Below are positions 18,101-27,468 of a stretch of 51,381 nucleotides of DNA, in pieces. The position numbers were made by a program, and so were the translations under genes. Origin of the DNA: Paludibacter sp. Lineage in GTDB: Bacteria > Bacteroidota > Bacteroidia > Bacteroidales > Paludibacteraceae. Each line of letters starts with the position of its first letter. Position 1 is the stretch's first letter. The notes beneath the pieces were generated by a model. It was given only the letters and a program-made list of their open reading frames with translations, searched no databases and was not told the DNA's origin. Where the stretch lies: contig DAIDKM010000013.1 in the NCBI GenBank assembly GCA_027450045.1, positions 1 to 51,381 on the forward strand. Reading direction: 5' to 3'.

Positions 18101-21100
18101 TTTCCAACCACAGTGACTTTGTTTTTGGGAAAGTTCGGATCGTAATAAGAATAAGGTTGAGAGAATGAAACTGATCCATTGCGACCTTCTTCGCTATTTC
18201 GTTGTAATTTCAGATTGGTCAAAACGGATAAAGCAATGTCAAAGTTGTTTTCTTGTGGCCAAACCGTTGTGACATCTGTCGGATTGTTTTGTTGATAATG
18301 GCCAGGAGGCGTTACTTTGAGCGGAATTTCGTATTCGTAGTAATTATTGGTCATATCAGAGCCGATGCGCACAAAAGCAGTCATGTCGTAATCCTGCAAA
18401 TTAGTGGTATTGTCGGGTAGCGCTTCGGCATGTGTAAACATTTGTATCCGCTTGTATTTGCGCATATCGTAGCTTGTGTTTTTATAAACAGCGCGAGCAT
18501 CACCCGGAGATAGGTTTGTGGCTGTCATGGCCAACGATTGTTCGTTTTCCTGAACAATCTGCGGTTGACTTGGATCTACCTGGCGAGTAACGCCGGGTGG
18601 CAAAACATAATTTACCGGTACTCGATTCCCGTCTGATTCAATATTGACAGCGCCAACCGTTAATTGCCCGTTTGTGGATGGCGGTTGTTGTATGTTGTTC
18701 AAAGGTTGTGTGTAGTTTCTCCATTCCCCACGTACCAAATTCAGTGTTCCGAAACGTAAAAATGTAGAGTCTTGAAAATTAGTCATGAACATACGCATAA
18801 AACGAATGGACGAGAAATCAGTAATGTTACCAATGCGTTTTTGGTAATCTTGAATAGGAATCTGAAAATGGTACCATGTCACGTTGCTTTGTTTCCCGTT
18901 TTTCAAATCCACTTTCGATGTTATTTTATCAACCAAAAAGTTTTGACCTACCTGCAAATCAGGTCGTCTCAACGAAACTTTGTATTGGTAATAATTTTCG
19001 CTTTGATTGAGGGTGTTGTCATGGTTAATATCATACGTATCCGGCAATGAGGTAGCCGCTGTACTAATGTTGGTGGTAGGATCGTTGGTTGAATTTCCCT
19101 TTGTCCCATTAAATTGTTTGTAACGTTGCAGGATGTTAGCTTGAATATTGTCAAAATAGGGACTTCGATAGCTGGCAAATGAATCACCGGCCGGATCATT
19201 AAAGGGAGAGTACGGATCATTCTGCCATTGGCGTATCGTTGCCGGTGAAAGGATGGTTTTTAATTGTTCGAGATATGCTTTGTAAGTTGGAAAATTGTAT
19301 TCATTTGCTTTCGACAATCCATCTAAGCCGACGTCCTGATTTTTCAATGCGTCCTGGCTATTATCGAATGCCAAAACAGTGGATTGAATGGTTGGCACTC
19401 GTCCCCAAACCGTTGCAATGGTGCCTGTTGTATCTCCATTTGCCGGCAATCCGTTTTCAAAAAACTTATAACCAGCCTTTAGAACATCTTCCGAAATATC
19501 ACCCAAATCAAAATAAAGATCGCCACCCGGGTTCGCATTCAGTGAGTCGTTAACAAATGGATCCATCATCCAGAAATCGATGTATTCAATATTGGCAGCT
19601 GCAAAATCGGTTGTTGGGAGTGCTCGCATAATGCCACCCCAGCGTGATTGTGGATCACGTAAGTTTCCGTTAGCGTCGATTCCGGCGCTGTAAGCTCCGG
19701 GAAGAGCGTCGACGTTGTAAGGACCACGTTCAGTTGGATAATAAGAAAGATTCAGCACCGGTAGGTACGACGTGGTTCCATATAAACTTTGTTTATTGGG
19801 GAAAATTTCTTGTTCGAGTACAGGACGGGTTAAATTATTGGATTGCAGATTTTTGTTGTTACGAATGTATGCCGGAGTTAAAGATGAATTGGTACTAAAA
19901 ACCGATTGATCAATCGTGAACCAGTTGAAGAGCGCTCTGTTTTTTCCATAATCTACATTATTGGACAGCGCTGCTTCTCGGAAAAGCGGCGTGCTGGTGT
20001 CATCATACGGGGTGCTCGCCAAAGACCAATTGTACGGATAACTTAAATCAATATCGGTTTGTGTCGATTCAAAATCGTCAATGTAAACTACACCTTGCTT
20101 AGAGACCGAATTTGGATGCCCGGGAATAAGTTGAGCAAATTCGGCGTTGAAATTAATAGTGGACGGTTTTGTGAGGTTTAACAACGGAATCTTGTCAGCT
20201 AAATTTGTGAGCCATTGTGATTCTGTACGATAGGAAGTATTCAACCCCCAGATAGTATTGGAAATGGGATCGCTTCCATAGTTTACATTTTGGGTAAGCG
20301 GCATTTCAGAAAGGTTCATGATGGTTCCTCCCAAAGTGAAATCTTTGCTGAAAGCATATTCGAGATGGGTACCAAACAATGTTTTTCGCTGCAAATTAAA
20401 CATGGATTGGTTTTCAAGTTTCACGCTGATGTTGTTACCTGATGATAAAAGGCCCTGATTCAAGATGGTCACAGTCCCCATCGTATAGTCTACAACATAA
20501 TCTTGATTTTCTACCAATGTTTGTCCGCCGGCTGTCACCACGACAGAGCCGCGAGGTATATTCATGGCATTGAGTTGTATTTGCGAACCAGAGGTGCCCT
20601 TGTATTGTCCGGACAATATAAACTTGTTTTTTTGACTGTATTGTTGTGCAACGGTCAAAGTTGAGTCGTAAAGTTGTTGGAATATATATTTTTGTGCAAT
20701 GGTCGGATTTCCAATTTTCGATGTCAAGAAGCTGCCAAACGGTTCATTTTCAGGGAAAATAATGTATCCGCCGTTTGACACAACGGTATAACCTTCAATA
20801 TAGTCAAAAATTCCATCCGGATGAGGTTGATTATTCGCATTAAGACGATCTAAGTTCATTACCTGGAGCAAGCGTATGTTTTTGATGTTGCCTTCATTAA
20901 TGTAATTGACTGCTGCTCCTGTCGAATCATTTTGATATAAAATATTTAATTGAAATTTATCAGATTGAATTTGTTGTGAACCAACGTAATATATATTTTT
21001 CATCATCAATTTCCAAAGTGGAGTGGAAGGCGATAAATTGGTGTTTTTGATCAGTTTAACGATCAATGCCTGAGGGGCTGCAATCGGATCGGTAGAAAAT

Positions 21101-22563
21101 TCTCCAACTTGGTATGTTTTTCCAGCTTCGGTATATTCGTAAGAAATAGCTAAAACATCATCTGAATTTAATTTTGATCTTAGGGTAATGTATCCTAAAC
21201 TAGCATTAAGCGTATATTCTGATGGATCCAAACGACGTGCGCTTTCAACAAGTTCAAAATCATGGCTTCCGGAGATGCCAAAACCCCCAAATTGTGAATT
21301 AAGGAGGGACATGGAAGATTGAATGTTTCGAACGCCAGGGAGCGAAGAAACTTCTTTGTAAAGAGAGTTTGTCGAGTTATCAGGATTCGCTAACATAGGG
21401 TTTAACGTCCAATGTGAATTGGTTAAATTGGATGATTCGCCTAAGTCAGCAAAGGCTAAGATATTGCGTGCTTGCGAGAAATCACCTTGTTTATTGGTTA
21501 CCCATACTTCAACCCGATTAATTGTGATGCCGGAAGTCACATAGGGCAGTTGATTCATCCATTGTTCAAAATGATTGCGAAAATAGCTGGATAAGAAAAA
21601 ATGTCGATTAGCATCATATTGATCTATCGGTAATTGAAACTTTGTGGTTTGTACGCCACCTTGCGTGTTGACAGTTTGTGTTTGCGATTGTTGTTGCGAG
21701 GCAATAGCTACTACGTTGAGTTTGCCAAACTGCATCTCAGTTTTGATTCCAAACAAAGATGAACTTCCACTGATTAATGAACTGTTAAGAGGCATACTTA
21801 CGTTGCCGGCTTCAATTTTCCGAATAAACTCATCATTATCACCTTGGTAATTGAGTTTAACCATTTTTTGATCATAATCGAAGGTCGATTCTGTGTTGTA
21901 GTTGAGGTTAAAGTTTATTTTATTACCCACCTTCCCATTGACATTGGCTTGTATTTTTTCTGTGAAATTGAATGCCGGTGGCGGGTTTCGCATACTGGAA
22001 GTATAAACCGGGTTGTCAACTGAGTTTGTTCGAATGCCAAATCCTACTTCGGCTGATCCTTGCATGTGAAGTTGAACGCCTCCTTTGCCAAAGAGTTTAT
22101 CGGCGGGTCCCAGGCTAAATTTAGTGTCTGTTTTTGCAAATTTCTGATCTTCGCTTTGTTTCACTGAATCATCCAATTGTCGCCAATACGATTGCATCGA
22201 TTGTTGCATCGAAAATCGCTGATATTGAGTACTATCCATCACAATAGGAGAAGTGAGATCCATATTCCCAAGTTTGGTGTACACATAATATTGAGCGCTG
22301 ACAGGATCGTAAACAACTGACGTTTGTATGTTTTGCGGCGTTTTTAAATCAACGGGATATTTCTTTAGTAAATCGCTTGTGTCGTTCTTTACTAAATTAT
22401 TTACAGGATAATGGAGAATAGTATCTTGTGGTACATTACGTTGTACAGTTTCTGCTTTAGGCGATTGTGGAGATTGCACAACATTTCGTGTCGTTACCGG
22501 CGGAAGGGCGAAAACAACAAAAATGCTAATGAAAGCTGCAAATAAAAGAATTTTCTTTACCAC
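15118..22563 (-). CDS. sprA: SprA / Sov, type IX secretion outer-membrane translocon
   Basis: A 2481-residue outer-membrane protein with a signal peptide (MVKKILLFAAFISIFVVFAL). Its size and sequence are those of SprA (Sov in Porphyromonas), the very large beta-barrel through which the type IX secretion system exports proteins with a C-terminal targeting domain. Aromatic, Asn- and Gly-rich beta-strand patterns run throughout; family landmarks include QLHMQGSAEVGFGIRTN near residue 160 and GVVYIDDFESTQTDIDLSYP near residue 835. The last residues SFRFMLSR fit a terminal barrel strand. It lies 33 bp after ruvA, a neighbourhood conserved in many Bacteroidota. No other T9SS component is in the window. 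Confidence 0.96.
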   Translation of the reverse strand: MVKKILLFAAFISIFVVFALPPVTTRNVVQSPQSPKAETVQRNVPQDTILHYPVNNLVKNDTSDLLKKYPVDLKTPQNIQTSVVYDPVSAQYYVYTKLGNMDLTSPIVMDSTQYQRFSMQQSMQSYWRQLDDSVKQSEDQKFAKTDTKFSLGPADKLFGKGGVQLHMQGSAEVGFGIRTNSVDNPVYTSSMRNPPPAFNFTEKIQANVNGKVGNKINFNLNYNTESTFDYDQKMVKLNYQGDNDEFIRKIEAGNVSMPLNSSLISGSSSLFGIKTEMQFGKLNVVAIASQQQSQTQTVNTQGGVQTTKFQLPIDQYDANRHFFLSSYFRNHFEQWMNQLPYVTSGITINRVEVWVTNKQGDFSQARNILAFADLGESSNLTNSHWTLNPMLANPDNSTNSLYKEVSSLPGVRNIQSSMSLLNSQFGGFGISGSHDFELVESARRLDPSEYTLNASLGYITLRSKLNSDDVLAISYEYTEAGKTYQVGEFSTDPIAAPQALIVKLIKNTNLSPSTPLWKLMMKNIYYVGSQQIQSDKFQLNILYQNDSTGAAVNYINEGNIKNIRLLQVMNLDRLNANNQPHPDGIFDYIEGYTVVSNGGYIIFPENEPFGSFLTSKIGNPTIAQKYIFQQLYDSTLTVAQQYSQKNKFILSGQYKGTSGSQIQLNAMNIPRGSVVVTAGGQTLVENQDYVVDYTMGTVTILNQGLLSSGNNISVKLENQSMFNLQRKTLFGTHLEYAFSKDFTLGGTIMNLSEMPLTQNVNYGSDPISNTIWGLNTSYRTESQWLTNLADKIPLLNLTKPSTINFNAEFAQLIPGHPNSVSKQGVVYIDDFESTQTDIDLSYPYNWSLASTPYDDTSTPLFREAALSNNVDYGKNRALFNWFTIDQSVFSTNSSLTPAYIRNNKNLQSNNLTRPVLEQEIFPNKQSLYGTTSYLPVLNLSYYPTERGPYNVDALPGAYSAGIDANGNLRDPQSRWGGIMRALPTTDFAAANIEYIDFWMMDPFVNDSLNANPGGDLYFDLGDISEDVLKAGYKFFENGLPANGDTTGTIATVWGRVPTIQSTVLAFDNSQDALKNQDVGLDGLSKANEYNFPTYKAYLEQLKTILSPATIRQWQNDPYSPFNDPAGDSFASYRSPYFDNIQANILQRYKQFNGTKGNSTNDPTTNISTAATSLPDTYDINHDNTLNQSENYYQYKVSLRRPDLQVGQNFLVDKITSKVDLKNGKQSNVTWYHFQIPIQDYQKRIGNITDFSSIRFMRMFMTNFQDSTFLRFGTLNLVRGEWRNYTQPLNNIQQPPSTNGQLTVGAVNIESDGNRVPVNYVLPPGVTRQVDPSQPQIVQENEQSLAMTATNLSPGDARAVYKNTSYDMRKYKRIQMFTHAEALPDNTTNLQDYDMTAFVRIGSDMTNNYYEYEIPLKVTPPGHYQQNNPTDVTTVWPQENNFDIALSVLTNLKLQRNSEEGRNGSVSFSQPYSYYDPNFPKNKVTVVGNPSLSDVETIMIGVRNNGRTVKSGNIWFDEFRLTDFNESGGWAGVANLAIGLSDFGTINLAGKVVTAGFGGIEQSLMERSMNNDYQYNAAAMLQLGKFFPEKAHVSIPLYMSMSQELTQPKYNPLDQDILLSDALRNATTVAQQDSIKALSQTWHTTKSFNITNAKIDIRSKEPKLYDPANFSFSYLYNETSDKDPTTIYNFTKNYQGTFNYTFSTAPKPWEPFKKIKKLRSPFLKWLAEFNLNFTPSLIAYNANITRSYAQSQLRDFDAINSGLTQSKYDLLSFSDAFLLNKRLDFRYDITKGLSLSFSSTTNSSIDEPYVPVDKNLFPDEFKVWKDSIQKSLMNLGRPLAYQQLFNVSYTLPFNKIPYLDFINGQLQYNSNYNWQTGVTTSQNLNVGNVISSTAQTQANGQFNFEMLYNKIAYLRTINQKFATNAMKIPFIRRTFKQKMILKDNQPVKIMHHLNSQKLLVSAIDSIGKPIAITYKRLDANTLEIAPLTKSKTATISITTLDPNDMTLFQHIAEYASRILMMARRGSVTYHYSQNMTLPGFVGTSKWFGQSTVLGSTAPGLDFAFGFFDKNYLNKAYNKGWLLSNDTVVNPATFSTTKDFDARLNLEPLPGLKINLGQQWSSAGQSQTQYMFKGMPTTFNGTLQMSYIAIKTAFQSSGNVANGFASKAYEQFKQNRATVAAMLANRYAGQQYPTTGFMQGSALAGKTYDSNNGGINPNSPDVLIPAFLAAYSGHSVNSGKLGLFPSLLQSLPNWQLSYDGLSNLPFIAKYLRSLTINHTYTCQYTIGSYSSYSNWAQNANGLGFIQDVVSGNPVPSSPYNISTVMLTENFSPLIGFDATLKNSMTAHLEYRTQRNLALNMTSDQIMEASTKAWVIGMGYMLKNFNVILNMKKKQSKVQNDLNLRCDVSIQNTKSLLRTIDTDNTQPIDGGLLTSIKVSADYVLSSSLNVRAFYDRTMSNPLISNSYSMANSNFGVSFRFMLSR

Positions 22564-22596
22564 AAACGGATTATTTTTTTAGGTAGGCTTTGGGAT

Positions 22597-23178
22597 TTAC
22601 AGCATCTTCAATGCAGTACGGATTGCCTCTTCAACACTGCAAACATTGTTTTCGGTGAAGATTTTTGTCAGCGCTTTTTGGGCTTGTATCTGATTGAATC
22701 CTAACATTAACAAAGCCGACAAAGCCTCGCTTTTTGCAGAAGTATCAGTGGCGAATATTGCCGTCTTCCCCTCAAGTATTTTTCCTACTTTGTCTTTTAA
22801 GTCAATAATGATGCGTTGTGCCGTCTTAATACCGATGCCTTTGATATTCTTCAATGCCACAACATTATCAGTCAGAATGACCGAGATTAATTCATCAACT
22901 GAAAGTGACGACAGCATCATACGCGCCGTATTTGCGCCTACTCCTGAAACGGATACTAACTGCACAAAAAGTTCTCTTTCTGCTTTGTTTAAAAACCCGA
23001 ACAATTGGTATGCGTCTTCTCTGATCGCCTCATAAACAAATAACTGGGCTTCTTTTTTCTGTTCCAGAGCAACATAAGTTGGTAGTGTAATATGCAACAA
23101 ATACCCTATTCCGCCTGTTTCTAAAGTGACAAAAATAGGGGATAGATCGACAATGGTTCCTTTAATATATTCTATCAT
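22597..23178 (-). CDS. ruvA: Holliday junction branch-migration protein RuvA
   Basis: A 193-residue RuvA. Domain I is the OB fold (MIEYIKGTIVDLSPIFVTLE, about 1-63). Domain II has two helix-hairpin-helix motifs (LVSVSGVGANTARMML and LKNIKGIGIKTAQRIIIDLKDKVG, about 70-135). Domain III at the C-terminus (SALLMLGFNQIQAQKALTKI) contacts RuvB. Tetramers clamp Holliday junctions and load the RuvB motors. The gene is followed after 33 bp by sprA and probably shares its transcript. A -7-like TATTTTTG (23226-23233, minus strand) lies upstream. Confidence 0.97.
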   Translation of the reverse strand: MIEYIKGTIVDLSPIFVTLETGGIGYLLHITLPTYVALEQKKEAQLFVYEAIREDAYQLFGFLNKAERELFVQLVSVSGVGANTARMMLSSLSVDELISVILTDNVVALKNIKGIGIKTAQRIIIDLKDKVGKILEGKTAIFATDTSAKSEALSALLMLGFNQIQAQKALTKIFTENNVCSVEEAIRTALKML

Positions 23179-23325
23179 TTTGTATTAGTTAACGAGAAAA
23201 CGCTGGTTTTGGTATGTGTTTGTCGCAAAAATAATCTTTTTTATCAACAGGTGATGACCTTATGGTTATATTTCAATTCGCAATTGCAATTGTATGTATT
23301 ACTTTGAATAACAAGTGATAGCATG

Positions 23326-23718
23326 TTATTTTTTCTCAATGTCTTTTAAGTGTAAATCAATAGCATAAACTGAAATTATCAGTTCTCGAATGGATAACCC
23401 AAGCGAAATAAGTAACAAAATGACGGCAATGCCAAACGTGACGGACGCTATACCATTGAAATTAAAGAAGACAAATAGCATACATACAACGCATAAGAAC
23501 AAGCTGCTAACACCGTAAATTTGCATATTACGGATCAGATAAAGGCGCTTTCGCAAATTTTGAATTTGTGCAAATACTTTTTCCGACGATGTTACTAAAT
23601 AATGTTCGTGCAAATTACGAATCAATTGAGCTAACGACAGAAATCGATTGGTAAAGGCCAACAAAATAAGCGAGATAGCCGAAAAAAACAGGGCAGGAGT
23701 AGTAATATCCAGATGCAT
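23326..23718 (-). CDS. DUF2721 family membrane protein
   Basis: A 130-residue protein with an N-terminal helix (ITTPALFFSAISLILLAFTNRF), a charged helical segment containing RNLHEHYL and LRKRLYLIRNMQIYG, and two more hydrophobic helices (about residues 70-90 and 95-115). This layout is that of DUF2721, a family of small bacterial membrane proteins without known function. I prefer the ATG at 23718 (MHLDITTPAL) as the family usually starts shortly before ITTPAL; an ATG at 23748 would add ten residues. It lies just downstream of rsmA on the same strand and is probably cotranscribed. Confidence 0.85.
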   Translation of the reverse strand: MHLDITTPALFFSAISLILLAFTNRFLSLAQLIRNLHEHYLVTSSEKVFAQIQNLRKRLYLIRNMQIYGVSSLFLCVVCMLFVFFNFNGIASVTFGIAVILLLISLGLSIRELIISVYAIDLHLKDIEKK

Positions 23719-23752
23719 ATTGTTTGGTTTTATAATGGTTACAACCAATTGA

Positions 23753-24550
23753 TTATATTTGATTTACTGTTTTGTGTTTTGATTGGTTTGATGCAATCCA
23801 ATTAGTTAGCTCCACAAACGAGGCCACATCAAGTTGTTCGGCTCTTTTATCTAACATTGGGTGTGTTGTTGCAAATTCACCAATCAGCGATTTTAACGCA
23901 TTTCGAAGTGTTTTGCGTCGTTGATTGAATCCTGTTTTTATCACCGTTTTGAAAAGAACCTCATCACAATCCAATGCTTTGACGGAGTTACGGCGTAATC
24001 GAATAACACCGGATTTAACTTTGGGAGGCGGATCGAAAACTTGCTCTGAAACCGTAAAAAGGTATTCGATGTCATAATAGGCTTGCAATAAAACACTCAA
24101 AATGCCGTATTGTTTGTTACCTGGAGGCGATGCAAGTCGTTCTGCTACTTCTTTTTGCAACATGCCAACAATCACCGGAATCTGGTCTTTAAAAGGCAAT
24201 GTTTTAAAGAAAATCTGACTTGATATGTTATAAGGAAAATTGCCGATCAAATGAAAAGCTTTGCCGTCGAACAATGTTTGTAAATCCATCGCTAAAAAAT
24301 CGCCTTCGATGATTAAGAGATCCTTGAAATGCTGTCGTAAATAACGAATCGATTCCTGATCAATTTCAACTGCCTTTAGATCAATAAGTTTATTCTGAAT
24401 CAAATAACGGGTCAACACACCTGTACCCGGGCCAACTTCGAGAACGTGGGTCTCCTCCGTAATCGCTAAGCTGTCGACAATGCGTTCTGCAATGCCTTCG
24501 TCTTTAAGAAAATGTTGTCCTAAGTATTTTTTTGCTCTGACTTCGTGCAT
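23753..24550 (-). CDS. rsmA: 16S rRNA dimethyladenosine transferase RsmA (KsgA)
   Basis: Dimethylates A1518 and A1519 in the 16S rRNA 3' hairpin during small-subunit maturation. The 265-residue protein has the start AKKYLGQHFLKDEGIAERIV, the SAM-binding motif LEVGPGTGVLTRYL, the acidic VEIDQESI, the catalytic NFPYNISS (NxxY), and the C-terminal FNQRRKTLRNALK domain. I use the ATG at 24550 (MHEVRAKKY), as family members begin a few residues before KKYLGQHF; the frame extends to 24643. A divergent plus-strand promoter at 24590-24623 falls inside that extension, supporting the shorter start. Confidence 0.96.
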   Translation of the reverse strand: MHEVRAKKYLGQHFLKDEGIAERIVDSLAITEETHVLEVGPGTGVLTRYLIQNKLIDLKAVEIDQESIRYLRQHFKDLLIIEGDFLAMDLQTLFDGKAFHLIGNFPYNISSQIFFKTLPFKDQIPVIVGMLQKEVAERLASPPGNKQYGILSVLLQAYYDIEYLFTVSEQVFDPPPKVKSGVIRLRRNSVKALDCDEVLFKTVIKTGFNQRRKTLRNALKSLIGEFATTHPMLDKRAEQLDVASFVELTNWIASNQSKHKTVNQI

Positions 24551-24589
24551 ACAATGTTGTGGTAAATGTGATTGGATGAAATGACTCAA

Positions 24590-24623
24590 TTGCTGCTGTG
24601 GTGAGCAAAAAATTGTATCTTTG
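24590..24623 (+). promoter_or_regulatory. Candidate promoter of the GtrA-family gene
   Basis: TTG at 24590-24592 and TATCTTTG at 24616-24623, spaced 23 bp. It points to the plus-strand gene starting near 24716. Confidence 0.5.
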
Positions 24624-24715
24624 TTACGTGTTTCAATCTGCAAAATTAGCCAGAATTTATCGGATAACCTACGTTTATAAAGCTATTTACTATTTTCGTA
24701 ACAATCGTGTATAGA

Positions 24716-25225
24716 ATGAAAAAATTTGGGAGTTGGATTCGGAGAAGAATTATACAATTTATCGACTTATTCTATTGGCCTTTTTTTAAAAAATTCATCC
24801 CGGAATCATTGTTCCGTTATATTTTCTCCGGATCTGCCAATGTGATATTCGATTGGGTTCTTTTCGCTTTGTTCTACAACTTCGTTTTTCAAAAACAGTT
24901 GGTTCATTTGCACTTTGTGACGATTACTCCTTATATTGCAGCCTTTCTTTGCACCTTTCCAATAACGTTTACCAGTGGGTTCTTATTGTCTAAATACATC
25001 AGTTTTAATGGTTCGTTGTTGCGTGGGAGGGTACAATTGTTTCGCTATTTTTTTGTGGTTGCAGGTTGTATCCTGATCAACTATTTTGGGTTGAAATTGT
25101 TTGTCGGTGAGTGGAATGTGTACCCGACTCCCGCCAAAATGATCGTTACATTGTTTACTACGTTGTTTAGCTATACGATGCAACGCAATTTCACATTCAA
25201 GCATCATGATCCGTTGACTCATTAA
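24716..25225 (+). CDS. GtrA-family membrane protein
   Basis: A 169-residue protein with four hydrophobic helices and the GtrA landmarks: FRYIFSGSANVIFDWVLFAL in the first helix, a second helix with ITFTSGFLLSKYISFNGS, and the C-terminal AKMIVTLFTTLFSYTMQRNFTFKH. GtrA proteins are thought to help flip or position undecaprenyl-linked sugars for cell-surface glycan modification. The ATG at 24716 is preferred over a GTG nine bases upstream. The next gene, kdsA, lies 27 bp downstream on the same strand, so both may serve envelope glycan synthesis. Confidence 0.87.
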   Translation: MKKFGSWIRRRIIQFIDLFYWPFFKKFIPESLFRYIFSGSANVIFDWVLFALFYNFVFQKQLVHLHFVTITPYIAAFLCTFPITFTSGFLLSKYISFNGSLLRGRVQLFRYFFVVAGCILINYFGLKLFVGEWNVYPTPAKMIVTLFTTLFSYTMQRNFTFKHHDPLTH

Positions 25226-25252
25226 GTAATAACTTTTCAATCTTTTGAATTT

Positions 25253-26074
25253 ATGCTTCCACTTTCGTTGCCCCGATTAAAACATACTACGTCTGGTAAT
25301 TTCTTTTTAATGGCCGGTCCTTGTGTCATTGAAGGAGAATCCATGGCTTTGTCTATTGCTGAAAAAATTGTTGAACTCACTGATAAATATGAAATCCCTT
25401 ATATTTTTAAGGGATCGTATCGCAAAGCAAATCGTTCGCGCATCGATTCTTTTCGCGGTATTGGAGATGAAAAAGCGCTGCGTATTTTGCAAAAAGTGGC
25501 AAAAACATTTGATGTTCCGGTTGTGACTGATATTCACACGCAAGAAGAAGCCTTTTTGGCAGCCGAGTATGTGGATGTGTTGCAAATTCCAGCCTTTCTT
25601 TGTCGACAAACAGAACTTTTAGAAGCTGCTGCAAAAACTCAGCGATGGATCAACATAAAAAAAGGACAATTTCTATCTCCTGATGCCATGCAATTTGCAG
25701 CTCAAAAGGTGATCGATTCCGGTAATGATCGCGTGATGTTGACGGAACGAGGTACTACGTTTGGTTATCAGGATTTGGTGGTCGACTATCGCGGCATTCC
25801 TGCTATGCAACGCTTTGGCCATCCTGTGGTGCTCGATGTTACTCATTCATTGCAACAACCGAATCAATCGTCAGGTATTACAGGTGGTATGCCTCAACTT
25901 ATTGAAACAATGGCGAAAGCTGGCATTTCGGTTGGTGTCGATGGCATCTTTCTTGAGACGCACCCCGAACCTGCTAAAGCTCTTTCTGATGGAGCCAACA
26001 TGCTACCATTAGATCAATTAGAAAGTTTATTGATGAAATTGTCGGCCATTCGCCGTACGATCAACTCTTTTTGA
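25253..26074 (+). CDS. kdsA: 3-deoxy-D-manno-octulosonate 8-phosphate synthase KdsA
   Basis: Condenses phosphoenolpyruvate and arabinose-5-phosphate to KDO-8-phosphate, the committed step to the KDO sugar of lipopolysaccharide. The 273-residue protein has MAGPCVIEGESM, the FKGSYRKANRSRIDSFRG motif, VTDIHT, the LQIPAFLCRQTELL stretch, INIKKGQFLSP, and VLDVTHSLQQP with the late VDGIFLETHPEP. It shares the DAHP-synthase fold, but the PAFLCRQT motif and length mark it as KdsA. It closely follows the GtrA gene and ends in a hairpin terminator. Confidence 0.97.
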   Translation: MLPLSLPRLKHTTSGNFFLMAGPCVIEGESMALSIAEKIVELTDKYEIPYIFKGSYRKANRSRIDSFRGIGDEKALRILQKVAKTFDVPVVTDIHTQEEAFLAAEYVDVLQIPAFLCRQTELLEAAAKTQRWINIKKGQFLSPDAMQFAAQKVIDSGNDRVMLTERGTTFGYQDLVVDYRGIPAMQRFGHPVVLDVTHSLQQPNQSSGITGGMPQLIETMAKAGISVGVDGIFLETHPEPAKALSDGANMLPLDQLESLLMKLSAIRRTINSF

Positions 26075-26075
26075 G

Positions 26076-26107
26076 AAAGGCTAAAGTGAAATAATGATAG
26101 CCTTTTT
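26076..26107 (+). terminator. Terminator after kdsA
   Basis: 8-bp stem AAAGGCTA (26076-26083) / TAGCCTTT (26098-26105) with a T-run at 26103-26107. It lies between convergent kdsA and the LysE gene. Confidence 0.7.
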
Positions 26108-26119
26108 GGCGGAGTGTTG

Positions 26120-26755
26120 TCAAAGAAGAATGTCTCCTGCAAGGGTTAAAATGAGGCTGATTAAGGCCAACGTCATGATAAGGCTTCCCGTAATTACATT
26201 TACAAATCGCAGTCCTCTAACATTAAATTTGTTGCGAAATAAATTCACAATGCTTGTCAACAAAAACCACCAAGCGGCAGCTCCCAATAAGATAGAAACC
26301 ATTCCTACTGCTGATTCAAGAAAAGATGTTTGTTGATTGATAAAATTGAAACGAGCATAAAGAGCCATTAACAAGACGATAATAAGCGGATTGGAAATTG
26401 TCAATGCAAATGATGTTCCGAAATCTTGCATATAACTTTCTTTCATTTCTGTTTTTTTTGTGAGTTGTCTCACGGGATTGCTACGAAAAAGGTAGAATCC
26501 GAATAACAAAACAAAAATACTTCCAAATGTTTGAAAACCAAATTGATGAGCTTGTAAAAAATCCACAACAAAACTCATCCCGTATCCCGTTGCAATGGCA
26601 TAGAGCAAATCAGAAGCCGTTGCTCCTAATCCCGTTACAATGCCATAATATTTGCCGCGATTAAGGGTGCGTTGAATAACCAGTACGCCAATGGGTCCCA
26701 TTGGCGCTGATACGCAAATTCCTATGATAATACCTTTCCAAATCGTTTCAAACAT
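26120..26755 (-). CDS. LysE-family amino-acid exporter
   Basis: A 211-residue membrane protein with about six helices and the LysE/RhtB signature near the N-terminus: GIIIGICVSAPMGPIGVLVI and then TLNRGKYYGIVTGLGATASD. The family exports basic or neutral amino acids and related small molecules; the substrate cannot be told from sequence. It stands alone, convergent with kdsA. It is not adjacent to the predicted amino-acid polymerase at 33885. Confidence 0.9.
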   Translation of the reverse strand: MFETIWKGIIIGICVSAPMGPIGVLVIQRTLNRGKYYGIVTGLGATASDLLYAIATGYGMSFVVDFLQAHQFGFQTFGSIFVLLFGFYLFRSNPVRQLTKKTEMKESYMQDFGTSFALTISNPLIIVLLMALYARFNFINQQTSFLESAVGMVSILLGAAAWWFLLTSIVNLFRNKFNVRGLRFVNVITGSLIMTLALISLILTLAGDILL

Positions 26756-26964
26756 AGTGCAAATATCGGTAATTTTTTTTAGTTGAGTGCTTTTATCGAA
26801 TAAAATACGCCGTTTTAACGTGAAATCTAATGATTTTGATAACCCGTTTTTATTGATAGTTCGTTGATATACAAAGTTCTGGTTTTAATATTTATTGCTT
26901 ACAAGTTGATACTCCATTTTTTTTAATGTTTATCTCTCGTTCTAATTTTTAATTTCAGTATATT

Positions 26965-27468
26965 ATGGCCGACACGTTACAAATTTTACAACATGCTGAC
27001 AAGGAACAGCAATATCTCAATTTATTACCACAAATTGCTTCTTTAGTTGAGAATGAACCTGATTTTATAGCAAATTGTGCCAATATTGCGGCTGCATTGA
27101 AAGAATCATTTCATTTCCTCTGGGTTGGATTTTATCGTGTTGTAAATCAAGTTTTGGTTTTGGGACCATTTCAAGGTCCGATTGCGTGTACTCGGATAGC
27201 CTATGGGAAAGGTGTTTGTGGGAAAGCATGGCAACAAGCTGTCCCAATGATTGTGCCGGATGTAGATCAATTTCCGGGTCATATAGCTTGCAGTTCTTTG
27301 TCAAAATCGGAAATTGTAATTCCCTTGATCATTCGCCAGCAGGTAGTTGCCGTGTTGGATATTGATAGTTTATTGTTAAATGATTTTGATGATATTGATC
27401 GGTTATACTTGCAAAAAGTAGTTGATTTACTGGCTCATTCATTCGACGCTTTATGTTTGAGAATATGA
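26965..27468 (+). CDS. msrC: Free methionine-R-sulfoxide reductase (GAF domain)
   Basis: A 167-residue GAF-domain enzyme that reduces free methionine-(R)-sulfoxide. The three catalytic/resolving cysteines are all present: C75 in GPIACTRI, C85 in GKGVCGKAW and C109 in GHIACSS, with the same spacing as C84, C94 and C118 of the E. coli enzyme. SEIVIPL and VLDIDS are further landmarks. The protein is cytoplasmic and usually thioredoxin-linked. It is flanked by gaps of 209 and 369 bp, so it is probably monocistronic. Confidence 0.94.
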   Translation: MADTLQILQHADKEQQYLNLLPQIASLVENEPDFIANCANIAAALKESFHFLWVGFYRVVNQVLVLGPFQGPIACTRIAYGKGVCGKAWQQAVPMIVPDVDQFPGHIACSSLSKSEIVIPLIIRQQVVAVLDIDSLLLNDFDDIDRLYLQKVVDLLAHSFDALCLRI